From NCBI GenBank assembly GCA_963719325.1, contig CAVRBW010000001.1:62001-126000 (forward strand): 64,000 nt of DNA, in the 5' to 3' direction. The notes below the pieces were generated by a model that was not told the DNA's origin, made no database searches, and was given only the letters and a program-made list of their open reading frames with translations. The translations under genes and the position numbers were made by a program. Positions 8,414-16,819 of the stretch are shown here, piece after piece. Every line of letters starts with the position of its first letter. The stretch's first letter is position 1. Origin of the DNA: DATBLE01 sp963719325. Its GTDB lineage: Bacteria; Actinomycetota; Thermoleophilia; Gaiellales; Gaiellaceae.

Positions 8414-8884
8414 GTGGCGCGCGAGGTCGTCCTGACGCCCGAAGGCAAGGAGCGGCTGGAGCAGGACCTCGATCGGCTGAGAGGGCAGGGGCGGCGCGAG
8501 ATCGCCGAGCGGCTGGAGCATGCTCCGGCGATGGGACGCGAGCTCGCCGAGAACGCGGAGTATCTGGCGGCGAAGGAGGATCAGGCGCGCCTCGAGCGTC
8601 GGATCATCCAGCTCGAGAGCCGACTCGAGCGGGCTTCCGTCGCCAGTGGACGCCCATCAGGTGGAACGGTTTCCGTCGGCGTCCACGTCCGCGTCCGCGA
8701 CCACGGCTCGCGGACAACCGAGGAGTACGACATCGCCGGCTCGGGCGAGAGCGATCCTTCCGCCGGGCGCATCTCGCTCGACTCGCCGATCGGGCGCGCG
8801 CTGCTCGGCCACCGCCAGGGCGAGCAGGTCGACGTCGAAACACCTGTGGGCGTGCGGACGCTGAAGATCCTCGCCGTGCAGTAA
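8414..8884 (+). CDS. GreA/GreB-type transcription elongation factor
   Basis: A 156-residue protein with the Gre plan. The N-terminal antiparallel coiled coil runs from LTPEGKERLEQDLDRL through AENAEYLAAKEDQARLERRI (about residues 6-75). A C-terminal FKBP-like domain follows, ending SPIGRALLGHRQGEQVDVETP. The coiled-coil tip has glutamates in ENAEY, matching the acidic tip that stimulates transcript cleavage by RNA polymerase. The GTG at 8414 is chosen from the domain start (VAREVVLTPEG). It may be a GreA paralogue rather than the housekeeping copy. Confidence 0.85.
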   Translation: MAREVVLTPEGKERLEQDLDRLRGQGRREIAERLEHAPAMGRELAENAEYLAAKEDQARLERRIIQLESRLERASVASGRPSGGTVSVGVHVRVRDHGSRTTEEYDIAGSGESDPSAGRISLDSPIGRALLGHRQGEQVDVETPVGVRTLKILAVQ

Positions 8885-9121
8885 CGACGGCCGGCGGTGG
8901 GGTTAACCGAAGACCAACCTGATTCTTAGCGCGCTCTCAGATTCGCCTGGCAGGGTGTGACCCGCAAGCCCGAAGCAACGACCTCTTCCTCCTTCGTCGG
9001 TCGTGCAAGCACTGGCCGCCGCGGCTCCCTCTCCCGTCAAGAAGGTGCGCCGCGGCGGTCGGTCGATTCCAGCCGGCCCGCGCAACCGCACTGGATCAAG
9101 CATCTAGACTCGACCGCGAGC
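8885..9121. other. Intergenic gap, no gene seen
   Basis: These 237 bp separate the Gre gene from the LLM oxidoreductase. An open frame runs through it into the downstream gene, but its composition (Ser/Thr/Arg-rich, no family resemblance) does not support coding. A promoter for the downstream gene probably lies here; no confident -35/-10 pair or repeat was recognised. Confidence 0.4.
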
Positions 9122-10153
9122 ATGCTGAGCTTCGGGGTCACGATCCTCCCGGATCCGCCGTGGCAGCGGCTCGTCGAGCTCATGCAGCTCGCCGAGCAGA
9201 ACGGGTTCGACTACGGCTGGACGTACGACTCGCACGTCCTCTGGCAGGAGCCCTATCCGCTGCTCACGCTCGCGGCGATGAACACCGAGCGGATCAAGCT
9301 CGGCCTGAACGTGACCAATCCCGGCACCCGCGAGCCGACGGTCACGGCGAGCGCGTTCGCGACGCTGCAGGACGTCTCCAACGGGCGGATGGTGATGGGG
9401 ATCGGGCGCGGTGACTCCGCCCGGCGCGTGATCGGCCAGAAGCCGGTCAGGGTGGCCGAGTTCGAGGCGTCGTGCGCAATGCTGCGGGACCTGATGAACG
9501 GCCGGCCGGTCCGGTGGAACGACACGGACATCGAGCTCGCATGGGCGAAGGGCAGGCCGGAGATCCCCCTCTACGTGGCCGGCTACGGGCCGCGGGTGCT
9601 CGCCATCGCGGGTCGGGTCGCGGACGGCGTGATCATCCAGCTCGCGGACCCCGAGATCGTCGAGTGGATCGTCGCTCAGGTACGGGCCGCTGCCGAGAAG
9701 GCGGGGCGCAATCCCGCGGAGGTCAAGTTCGTCGCCTGCGCGCCGGCCCACGTCGGCGACGACGTCAGCGAAGCCTGCGAGCAGGTTCGGTGGTTCCCCG
9801 CGATGGTCTCCAACCACGTCTTCGACGTGCTCTCCAAGCACGACCCTGCGGCCCTCCCGGCGGCGCTGACCGAGTACGTCGCCCGGATGCAGCGCGAACG
9901 CTACGACTACTCCGAGCACAGTCGCGTCGGCGCGAAGCACGGCGAGCAGATTCCCGACGAGACCTGCGAGCGGTTCTGCATCCTCGGCCCGCCCGCGGCC
10001 CACATCGAGAAGCTGCGCCGCCTCGAGGCGGCGGGCGTCGACCAGTGGAACATCTACCTCATGACCCACGGGCAGGAGGAGACGCTCCGGGTCTACGGCG
10101 AGACGATCATCCCGGCGCTGGCGGCCGAAGCGATCCCACCCGTCAGCGGCTGA
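9122..10153 (+). CDS. LLM-class F420/flavin-dependent oxidoreductase (TIGR03842-like)
   Basis: A 343-residue luciferase-like TIM barrel. It starts MLSFGVTILPDPPWQRLVEL and contains NGRMVMGIGRGDSARR, RPEIPLYVAGYGPRVLAIAG and a DGVIIQLADPE stretch, which are family landmarks around the F420/FMN site. The subgroup with the ILPDPP start is commonly found next to hydantoinase or dihydropyrimidinase genes. Here it follows the carbamoylase-like gene, supporting a ring-nitrogen catabolic role. The ATG at 9122 is chosen over an upstream in-frame start because the barrel begins there. Confidence 0.85.
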   Translation: MLSFGVTILPDPPWQRLVELMQLAEQNGFDYGWTYDSHVLWQEPYPLLTLAAMNTERIKLGLNVTNPGTREPTVTASAFATLQDVSNGRMVMGIGRGDSARRVIGQKPVRVAEFEASCAMLRDLMNGRPVRWNDTDIELAWAKGRPEIPLYVAGYGPRVLAIAGRVADGVIIQLADPEIVEWIVAQVRAAAEKAGRNPAEVKFVACAPAHVGDDVSEACEQVRWFPAMVSNHVFDVLSKHDPAALPAALTEYVARMQRERYDYSEHSRVGAKHGEQIPDETCERFCILGPPAAHIEKLRRLEAAGVDQWNIYLMTHGQEETLRVYGETIIPALAAEAIPPVSG

Positions 10154-10210
10154 CCGGCGCCCGACGTCTCCTACCTCAACCTCGCGGGAGGTTCCGCCGA
10201 TAGGTAGTGC

Positions 10211-12229
10211 ATGCCTGTTTTCATCAGGCCCGGCCAGGCCGGGTTGCAGCCGTTCGCCCGAGCCTGGTACGCCGTCGCCGCCGTCGGACTCGCTGTGTTC
10301 ACGGCCCACACCATCGCCGGAGCCAGCCTCGGCCTGGATCACTTCTTCAACGCCTGGCTGTACAACGGCCTGATCCTGCTCGGACTCGCCGCCTGCGTGG
10401 TCCGAACGGTTCGGGTGCGCCTCGAGCGGGGCGCCTGGCTCGCTTTCACCCTCGCGGTAGCCGCGTGGGCACTCGGCGAGATCTTCTACGACTTCGTCTA
10501 CGCAGGGGACCCGCCGTACCCGTCGGTGGCGGACGTCTTCTACCTCGCGTTCTACCCCTGCTCGTACGCTGCCCTGCTCTTGCTCCTGCGTGCGCGTTTC
10601 TCGGAGTTCACCCACCGATTCTGGCTCGACGGGGCGATGGCGGCGTTGGCGGTATCGGCGCTCGGCGCCTCCGTGCTCTTCGAGGTGGTGCTGGGCGACA
10701 CGGAGGGAAGCATGGGCGTGGTGATCACGAACCTCGCCTATCCGCTCGGAGACATCCTGCTCCTGTCGCTGGTGGTCGGAATCTTCGCGCTGACCGGCTG
10801 GTCGGCCGATCGCACCTGGTCGTTGATCGCCGCCGGACTGGCGGCCTCCGCGATCGCGGACGCGATCTTTCTCTACCAGGCCTCCACCGGCTCGTACACG
10901 GAGGGAACCATCCTCGACGCGATGTGGCCGGCATCGCTCCTGCTGCTCTCCGCAGCTGCCTTGCAGAAGCAGAAGCGGGCGGTGGTCGCGCTCGCCGGGC
11001 GGCCACTCGTGGGGACGCCGCTCGTCGCCGGGATGATCGGGCTGGGCGTCCTCGTCTTCGACCATTTTCAGCGGCTGAACCTGCTCGCCATCGGCCTCGC
11101 CGGTGGGACGATCGCCATGGTGATGCTGCGCACGTATCTGACTTTCCGCGAGAACAGCCGCGTCCTCGAGCTGATGCGGCACGACGCAGTCACTGATGCC
11201 CTCACCGGTCTCGGCAACCGGCGCCGGTTGATCGCCGATCTCGATCGGGCGCTCGTCGCCGGGCCGGACGCGGAACCGCGACTGCTGGTGATGTTCGACC
11301 TGGACGGCTTCAAGCGCTACAACGACACGTTCGGCCATCCTGCCGGCGATACGCTGCTCGCGCGGCTGGCGGGAAACCTCGCCTCCGTGGTCGGATCCGT
11401 GGGCTCCTGCTACCGCCTTGGCGGGGACGAGTTCTGCGTGCTCGCGGCCGTCCCGATCGAGCAGACGGAAGCCTTCCTCGAGGCGACCTCGGTGGCGCTC
11501 AACGAAGACGGCGAGGCCTTCAGCGTGGGCAGCTCGTTCGGCGCGGTCTTCATCCCGGCAGAGGCGGCTGACTCGAGCGAGGCTCTCAGGGTCGCCGACC
11601 AGCGTCTCTACATGCACAAACGGGATCGAAGCGGCCGGGGCCACCCCGACGAGCCCCTCCTCCAGGCGCTGTTCGAACGTGAACCGGATCTCCGGCTGCA
11701 TGTCCAGAGCACGGCCGACATGGCCTGCGCAGTCGGACGCGCCGTCGGGTTTTCCGCCCAGGAGCTCGAGGAGCTGCGGCTCGCGGCCCGTCTCCACGAC
11801 ATCGGCAAATTGGCGATTCCTGACGCCGTTCTCCAGAAGCCGGGCCCGCTGGACGTCGACGAATGGGCGTTCATCAAGGAGCACACCGTGATCGGAGAAC
11901 GGATCCTGAGCGCGTCGCCGGCGCTGCAAAAGGTGGGACAGATCGTACGGGCGACCCACGAGCGCTGGGACGGGGCGGGCTACCCGGACGGCGTGCCCGG
12001 CAGCGAGATTCCGCTCGCGGCGCGGATCATCGCCGTGTGCGACGCGTTCTCCGCGATGACCTCGCCCCGGCCGTATCGCGCTCCGGTCGCCTCGGACGCC
12101 GCGGTCGCCGAGCTCTGCCGGTGCGCAGGCACGCAGTTCGACCCCGAGATCGTGGCGGTCTTCTGCGGAGAGGCGGAGATCGCGATGCGCGACGGCTGGG
12201 GCGACCTCCGCGCCGTGGACGCCGCCTAG
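10211..12229 (+). CDS. Membrane GGDEF + HD-GYP protein (cyclic-di-GMP turnover)
   Basis: A 672-residue protein. Residues 1-310 hold about eight or nine membrane segments and probably sense a signal. A GGDEF domain follows (about 320-470) with intact RLGGDEFCV at the active site and DALTGLGNRRRL at its start. An HD-GYP domain (about 490-640) shows LHDIGK, IKEHTVIGERI and HERWDGAGYPDG, the metal- and substrate-binding signature. By family knowledge the first domain makes c-di-GMP and the second degrades it. Both look catalytically complete, so this may be a bifunctional switch. Confidence 0.9.
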   Translation: MPVFIRPGQAGLQPFARAWYAVAAVGLAVFTAHTIAGASLGLDHFFNAWLYNGLILLGLAACVVRTVRVRLERGAWLAFTLAVAAWALGEIFYDFVYAGDPPYPSVADVFYLAFYPCSYAALLLLLRARFSEFTHRFWLDGAMAALAVSALGASVLFEVVLGDTEGSMGVVITNLAYPLGDILLLSLVVGIFALTGWSADRTWSLIAAGLAASAIADAIFLYQASTGSYTEGTILDAMWPASLLLLSAAALQKQKRAVVALAGRPLVGTPLVAGMIGLGVLVFDHFQRLNLLAIGLAGGTIAMVMLRTYLTFRENSRVLELMRHDAVTDALTGLGNRRRLIADLDRALVAGPDAEPRLLVMFDLDGFKRYNDTFGHPAGDTLLARLAGNLASVVGSVGSCYRLGGDEFCVLAAVPIEQTEAFLEATSVALNEDGEAFSVGSSFGAVFIPAEAADSSEALRVADQRLYMHKRDRSGRGHPDEPLLQALFEREPDLRLHVQSTADMACAVGRAVGFSAQELEELRLAARLHDIGKLAIPDAVLQKPGPLDVDEWAFIKEHTVIGERILSASPALQKVGQIVRATHERWDGAGYPDGVPGSEIPLAARIIAVCDAFSAMTSPRPYRAPVASDAAVAELCRCAGTQFDPEIVAVFCGEAEIAMRDGWGDLRAVDAA

Positions 12230-12280
12230 CCTGCCGTTCACCTCTTTCCAATCTCGGCGCGGGCCGACTAGCGTAGCGCC

Positions 12281-13390
12281 GTGCCTCGTCGACTCCTCCT
12301 CATCGGGCTGGTGCTGCTCGCCGCCGGGTGTGGCTCGACCGCCTCGAGTCCGTCCCGAGGTGGAACGGTGCAGTCCGGCACCGAGGGCCGCCTCGACCTC
12401 GTCGCCTACCCGGGCTACGCGGAGGCCGGCGGCGACGATCCGCGCGTCAACTGGGTGACGCCGTTCGTCCAGGCAACCGGCTGCAAGGTGCACGTGCGAA
12501 CGGTGCGCAGCTCGACCGAGCTGCTCGACGCGGTCTCGCATGGAAGCTACGACGGCGTCGCCGCCTTCGGAGACGTCACCCAGGTGCTGACGGGCGGGCG
12601 TGAGGTCGCACCTCTCGACACGCGGCGGATCGCCAACTACTCGTCCGTCTACCGCAGGCTGAAGCGCTTGCCGCAGAACCTGGACGGCGGTGAGGTCGTC
12701 GGTGTCCCGCACGGCCGCGGCGCCGACGTCTTGCTCTGGCGCACCGACGCGGTGCGTCCGGCGCCGCGAGGATGGGATGTCCTGTTCGGGACGAGCTACT
12801 CGGGCCGGATCGCCGTCTACGACGCGGCGATCTCGCTCGCGAGCGCGGCGCTGCACCTCGGCTACCGCAACCCCTACGAGCTCGACCAGCGGCAGTTCCG
12901 GGCGGTCGTGCGGCTCGCCGCCGAACAGAAGGCGAGCGTCGGCTCGTACTGGCAAGACCTGACGAACGCGCTCGCCGACTACACCGGCGGCAATGTGCTC
13001 GTCGGCGAGGCGACTCCCCGGCTGGCGGCGCTCCTGCGCGCCGACGACGTGCCGGTGCGGACGCGGGTGCCGGCCGGCGGAACGGCGCGGTCGGCCTCGT
13101 GGATGCTGCTCAGTCGGGCCCGCCACCCCGGCTGCATGTACCGGTGGCTGGGCTACATCCTCTCGCCGAAGGCGAACGCCGCGTCGGCCCGCTACCTGGG
13201 ACAGGCCCCCGCGAATCCCGGTGCCTGCGCCTACATGGACTGCGCCGCGGTCCATGCGGGCGACGAAGCGTGGTGGTCGCGGCTTTCGTTCTGGAGGACG
13301 CCGCAGCACGACTGCGGTGACGGCCGGGGAAGCGTCTGCGCGGACTGGTTCGACTGGTCGGACGCCTGGGCGCAGATCCGCTCGGGATGA
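12281..13390 (+). CDS. PotD-like extracellular polyamine-binding lipoprotein
   Basis: A 369-residue binding protein. The N-terminus PRRLLLIGLVLLAAGCGS carries a lipobox (LAAGC) that predicts a lipid anchor. The mature part aligns by eye with the next gene (LDLVAYPGY, WVTPFVQATGCKV, LGYRNPYELDQRQF), a spermidine/putrescine-binding-protein pattern. It starts with GTG at 12281. No permease or ATPase gene is nearby. It may share a transporter encoded elsewhere, or act as a sensor. About 70 bp separates it from its paralogue. Confidence 0.85.
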   Translation: MPRRLLLIGLVLLAAGCGSTASSPSRGGTVQSGTEGRLDLVAYPGYAEAGGDDPRVNWVTPFVQATGCKVHVRTVRSSTELLDAVSHGSYDGVAAFGDVTQVLTGGREVAPLDTRRIANYSSVYRRLKRLPQNLDGGEVVGVPHGRGADVLLWRTDAVRPAPRGWDVLFGTSYSGRIAVYDAAISLASAALHLGYRNPYELDQRQFRAVVRLAAEQKASVGSYWQDLTNALADYTGGNVLVGEATPRLAALLRADDVPVRTRVPAGGTARSASWMLLSRARHPGCMYRWLGYILSPKANAASARYLGQAPANPGACAYMDCAAVHAGDEAWWSRLSFWRTPQHDCGDGRGSVCADWFDWSDAWAQIRSG

Positions 13391-13411
13391 GTCCTTCGTA
13401 CGCCCGCGGTC

Positions 13412-13429
13412 GAGCGGAATAATCCGCTC
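13412..13429 (+). terminator. Small inverted repeat between the two PotD-like genes
   Basis: GAGCGGA and TCCGCTC pair perfectly across ATAA, 22 bp after the stop of the first binding-protein gene and about 20 bp before the ribosome-binding site of the second. It could be a weak terminator that separates expression of the two genes, or an operator. No U-tract follows. Confidence 0.4.
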
Positions 13430-13462
13430 TCCTTCGTGGGTTTCCGAGAGGAGGAAGAACGG

Positions 13463-14611
13463 ATGAGGAAGCTTCGGAGACGGCACGCTCTGTTGGCCGC
13501 AGCGATCGCGGCGGTTGCCGTCCCGGCGGCGGGCGTCAGCTCCGAGCAGGCGCTGCCGGCCAAAGTCGGACCGGGCGAGGGCGAGCTCAGGCTCGTCGCG
13601 TGGGAGGGCTACACCGAGAAGCAGTGGGTGACGCCGTTCGAGAAGAAGACGGGCTGCAAGGTGTCGGCGAAGTACGCCGGCTCCTCCGACGAGATGGTCG
13701 CGCTGATGCGCTCGGGCGGCGGCGGCCAATACGACATGGTCTCCGCGTCCGGCGACGCCAGCCTGCGCCTGATCTACGGCCACGACGTCCAGCCGGTGAA
13801 CGTGAACCTCGTTCCGGACTTCAAGAACTTCGTCCTCCCGATGCGCTCGCCGCCCCACAACACGATCAAGGGCGTGCACTACGGCGTCTCGCTCCAGTGG
13901 GGGCCGAACACGCTGCTCTACAACACGACGAAGGTGAAGCCGGCGCCGACGAGCTGGTCGTCGATCTACGACTCGAAGTACAAGGGCAAGGTCACCGTCC
14001 CGGACAACCCGATCCAGATCGCCGACGCAGCCCTGTACCTCTCGAAGACGAAGCCGAGCCTGGGGATCAAGGATCCGTACGAGCTGACGAAGGCCCAGTT
14101 CGAGGCGGCGATCGGGCTGCTCGAGCAGCAGCGGCCGCTGATCAAGAAGTACTGGGCCCTGGCCTCGGACGAGATCGAGCTGTTCAAGCGCGGTCACGTC
14201 TGGCTCGGCGCCTCGTGGCCGTATCAGACGAACACGCTCGTCGACGCGAAGGCGCCCGTCCGCGACCTGATCCCGAAGGAGGGGGCGACCGGCTGGGCGG
14301 ACACGTGGATGCTGTCGGCCAAGGCCAAACACCCGAACTGCGCGTACATGTGGCTGCAGTGGATCTCGACGCCGAAGGTCCAGGCGCAGCAGGCGGTGTC
14401 CTTCGGCGAGACGCCGGCGAACAAGCTCGCCTGCGCGCACATGGACAAGATCGCGAAGGGCTCGTGCGCGAAGTACCACGCGAACGCACCGCTCTCGTAC
14501 TACAAGACGGTCAAGTTCTGGAAGACGCCCGTCGCCGACTGCGGCAACGGCTCCAAGAGCTGCATGGACTACACGAAGTGGGTGCAAGCCTGGCAGGAGC
14601 TCAAGGGCTAG
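13463..14611 (+). CDS. PotD-like ABC transporter substrate-binding protein
   Basis: A 382-residue exported protein. RKLRRRHALLAAAIAAVAVP is a Sec-type signal, without a lipobox. The mature part has LRLVAWEGYTEKQWVTPFEK and the polyamine-family core GVHYGVSLQWGPNTLLYNT, with late Cys residues in GSCAKYHANAP and PVADCGNGSKSC that may form disulphides. A good AGGAGG at 13449-13454, eight bases before the ATG, fixes the start. It is a paralogue of 12281-13390, probably from tandem duplication; only this copy lost or never gained a lipobox. Confidence 0.88.
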   Translation: MRKLRRRHALLAAAIAAVAVPAAGVSSEQALPAKVGPGEGELRLVAWEGYTEKQWVTPFEKKTGCKVSAKYAGSSDEMVALMRSGGGGQYDMVSASGDASLRLIYGHDVQPVNVNLVPDFKNFVLPMRSPPHNTIKGVHYGVSLQWGPNTLLYNTTKVKPAPTSWSSIYDSKYKGKVTVPDNPIQIADAALYLSKTKPSLGIKDPYELTKAQFEAAIGLLEQQRPLIKKYWALASDEIELFKRGHVWLGASWPYQTNTLVDAKAPVRDLIPKEGATGWADTWMLSAKAKHPNCAYMWLQWISTPKVQAQQAVSFGETPANKLACAHMDKIAKGSCAKYHANAPLSYYKTVKFWKTPVADCGNGSKSCMDYTKWVQAWQELKG

Positions 14612-14641
14612 CCGCTTGCTCCGCAAACGGCTCGAAGGGTT

Positions 14642-14666
14642 CGAAGGGGCGTCGCCGCCCCCTTCG
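14642..14666 (+). terminator. Rho-independent-like hairpin after the PotD-like gene
   Basis: CGAAGGGGCG and CGCCCCCTTCG can pair around a short loop, about 30 bp after the stop codon at 14611. The stem is very GC-rich; the U-tract is absent, as is common in high-GC actinobacteria. It probably ends the binding-protein transcript before the PspC gene. Confidence 0.5.
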
Positions 14667-14779
14667 TGCAGGGGCGTCAGCGGCTGATGCCCGAGCTGAC
14701 CCGCAAGGGCTCCGGGCTCAGGGTCGGACCAGGGTCATTCCGGATTGCTCGTCCGGCTGTCGTCGGCGACGCTGGTGGC

Positions 14780-15736
14780 ATGAGCGAACACACGTCCGAG
14801 CAGACGACCATGAGGCGCCTCGAGCGCAGCCGGTCGGACCGCATGCTCGCCGGGGTCTGCGGGGGCCTGGCGCGCACATTCGGAATCCACCCCGCGTTCT
14901 ACCGGGTCGGTTTCGTCGTCCTCACCCTGATCGGCGGCGCCGGCATCCTGATCTACCTTGCGGCTGCGCTCGTCATCCCGGACGAGGGCAAGGAGGACTC
15001 GATCGCAGCGGAGGTTCTCCGCGAGAGCCGCGCGCGGCCCTGGCCGCTGATCGGGCTCGGGCTGATCGCGACCGCCAGCGTGATCCTTCTCTCCAGGGTG
15101 ACGCTCTGGCCCGAGGGCGACGCCGCATGGATTCTGATCCTGCTCGCCGGCGGTCTGATCCTCTTCCTAGCCCGGCGGCAGACGGCCCCGCCGCCCTCGA
15201 CGCCCCCCGCCGTGACGGACGACGCGCCGACGCCGACGAGCGAGCCGGCGCCTGCGGCCCAGCCCGCCCCGGCGGCCCGGAGCGGCTGGCGGGCCGGCAG
15301 GATCGTGCTCGTGGGCGTCGGAAGCCTGTTCGCCCTCGTGCTCGTCGCGACGGCGATCTTCGTCGCGATCTTCCCGGTGCACCTGAGCCAAGGCGTCGGC
15401 GAGAAGTCGTTCACGCCCACGACCGCCGCGGACGTGGACCGGAGCTACCGCCTCGGCATCGGTGAGATGAGCGTCGATCTCACGCAGCTGCGCCTGCCTG
15501 CCGGCGAGACGCACGTCAAGGCAAGGGTCGACTACGGGGATCTCAACGTCGTCGTCCCGAGCGGGGTCGCCGTCCGCGCCTACGCAAAGTCGAGGCTCGG
15601 CTACGTCAGTGTCTTCGGCGACGAGACCGACGGACGGAACGCGGACGAGAGCGTGACCGCCGACGGGCGCAGGGTGCTCGTCGTCGACGCCCGGGTACAG
15701 GTCGGATCGGTGCGGATCGAGCGCACCGTACGATGA
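14780..15736 (+). CDS. PspC-domain membrane protein with LiaF-like C-terminal domain
   Basis: A 318-residue protein. The N-terminal PspC domain reads LAGVCGGLARTFGIHPAFYR followed by a membrane helix. More hydrophobic segments and a Pro/Ala/Thr linker (about 125-175) lead to a final helix near 180-200. The C-terminal domain (about 215-318, with VDLTQLRLPAGETHVKARVD and GDLNVVVPSGVAV) resembles the cell-wall-active DUF2154/LiaF fold. It sits three bases before a PspC-kinase gene and its response regulator, so it probably takes part in envelope-stress sensing. Confidence 0.83.
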   Translation: MSEHTSEQTTMRRLERSRSDRMLAGVCGGLARTFGIHPAFYRVGFVVLTLIGGAGILIYLAAALVIPDEGKEDSIAAEVLRESRARPWPLIGLGLIATASVILLSRVTLWPEGDAAWILILLAGGLILFLARRQTAPPPSTPPAVTDDAPTPTSEPAPAAQPAPAARSGWRAGRIVLVGVGSLFALVLVATAIFVAIFPVHLSQGVGEKSFTPTTAADVDRSYRLGIGEMSVDLTQLRLPAGETHVKARVDYGDLNVVVPSGVAVRAYAKSRLGYVSVFGDETDGRNADESVTADGRRVLVVDARVQVGSVRIERTVR

Positions 15737-15739
15737 GGC

Positions 15740-16819
15740 ATGCCGCTGCCTGCGTTCGCACGCCGCGCTGACGAGCGCGTGATCGCGGGGGTCTGCGTGG
15801 GCATCGCGCAGGCCCTCGCCGTGGACGTCACGCTCGTCCGGCTGATCTTCGCGCTGCTCGCGCTCGCGGGCGGCGCTGGGATCGTCCTCTACCTCGCGCT
15901 GTGGGCGTACAGCGAGTCGAAGCCGCCGATCCTGGTCGGGCTGTTCGTCGTCGTCGCCGGCGCCTTTCTCCTCCATGCCGTCGGCCTCTCGAACCGGTCG
16001 GTGGCGGGAATCGCTCTGATCGCCGGCGGGCTCGCGCTCGCCTGGCGCCGCGGGGGCGCCTTCCAGGCGCATGCCGCGTACTCCTGGGCGGGTGTGGCGG
16101 TTGCGGCTGCCGGTGCGGTACTGCTCCTTGCCGGCGGCCGGCCCTCCGCGACTCTCCTCGCGCCGGGGGCGATCGCGGGAGCGCTCCTCCTGATCGCGGG
16201 GCCGTGGCTCTGGCGGCTCGCACTGGAGCGGGACGCCGAGCGTGCGGCCCGGATCCGTAGCGAGGAGCGCTCGGAAGTCGCCGCGCGCGTGCACGACTCC
16301 GTCCTGCAGACGCTCGCCCTGATCCAGCGTCATGCGCAGGAGCCGCGCCGCGTCGCGTCGATCGCGCGGCGGCAGGAGCGAGAGCTTCGCGGCTGGCTGT
16401 ACGGCGACCAGCCGCTCGGCGACGAGAGCGCGTCGCTCGTCGCCGCGCTCTCGGAGGCCGCCGCCGACATCGAGGAGCTGCACGGCGTCCGCGTCGAGCT
16501 CGCCAGCGCAGGCGATTGCCGGGTGGACGAGCCCGCCCACGCGCTCGTCCTCGCGGCCCGGGAAGCGATGACGAACGCAGCCAAGTTCGCCGGCGTGGAG
16601 GGGATTGACGTCTACCTCGAGGTGACCGACGACTCGATCTCCGCATTCGTTCGCGACCGCGGCGTCGGCTTCGACCGCGCAGCCGTGCCCGCAGGGCGGC
16701 GTGGACTGGCCGAGTCGATCGAGCGGCGTCTCGAGCGAGCCGGCGGCCGGGCGACGATCGTCGCCTCGCCGGGTGCCGGCACCGAGGTCGAGCTGCGCCT
16801 GCCGAGGAGGGGCGCGTGA
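15740..16819 (+). CDS. PspC-fused sensor histidine kinase (NarL/LiaS class)
   Basis: A 359-residue membrane kinase. The PspC domain (VIAGVCVGIAQALAVDVTLV) is at residues 12-60, followed by five or six membrane segments up to about 165. The phospho-acceptor region AARVHDSVLQTLALIQ puts the His near residue 183, as in HisKA_3 kinases. The ATPase domain shows AAREAMTNAAKFA (about 272) and RDRGVGFDRAAVP. It lacks a long sensor loop, so the stimulus is probably within the membrane. It overlaps the response regulator by four bases, a classical two-component pair. Confidence 0.9.
   Translation: MPLPAFARRADERVIAGVCVGIAQALAVDVTLVRLIFALLALAGGAGIVLYLALWAYSESKPPILVGLFVVVAGAFLLHAVGLSNRSVAGIALIAGGLALAWRRGGAFQAHAAYSWAGVAVAAAGAVLLLAGGRPSATLLAPGAIAGALLLIAGPWLWRLALERDAERAARIRSEERSEVAARVHDSVLQTLALIQRHAQEPRRVASIARRQERELRGWLYGDQPLGDESASLVAALSEAAADIEELHGVRVELASAGDCRVDEPAHALVLAAREAMTNAAKFAGVEGIDVYLEVTDDSISAFVRDRGVGFDRAAVPAGRRGLAESIERRLERAGGRATIVASPGAGTEVELRLPRRGA

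Noticed and set aside
8957..9121. Longer N-terminus for the LLM oxidoreductase starting at 8957
   Set aside because: The added residues are Ser/Arg-rich and unlike the family, whose barrel begins at MLSFGVTILPDPPW.
9104..14626. An 1840-residue open frame on the minus strand across five plus-strand genes
   Set aside because: It is antisense to well-supported genes, reads as Arg/Asp/Leu/Val-rich low-complexity protein and arises from codon-position GC bias. Similar long shadows occur at 13-984, 896-1807 and 2505-3824.
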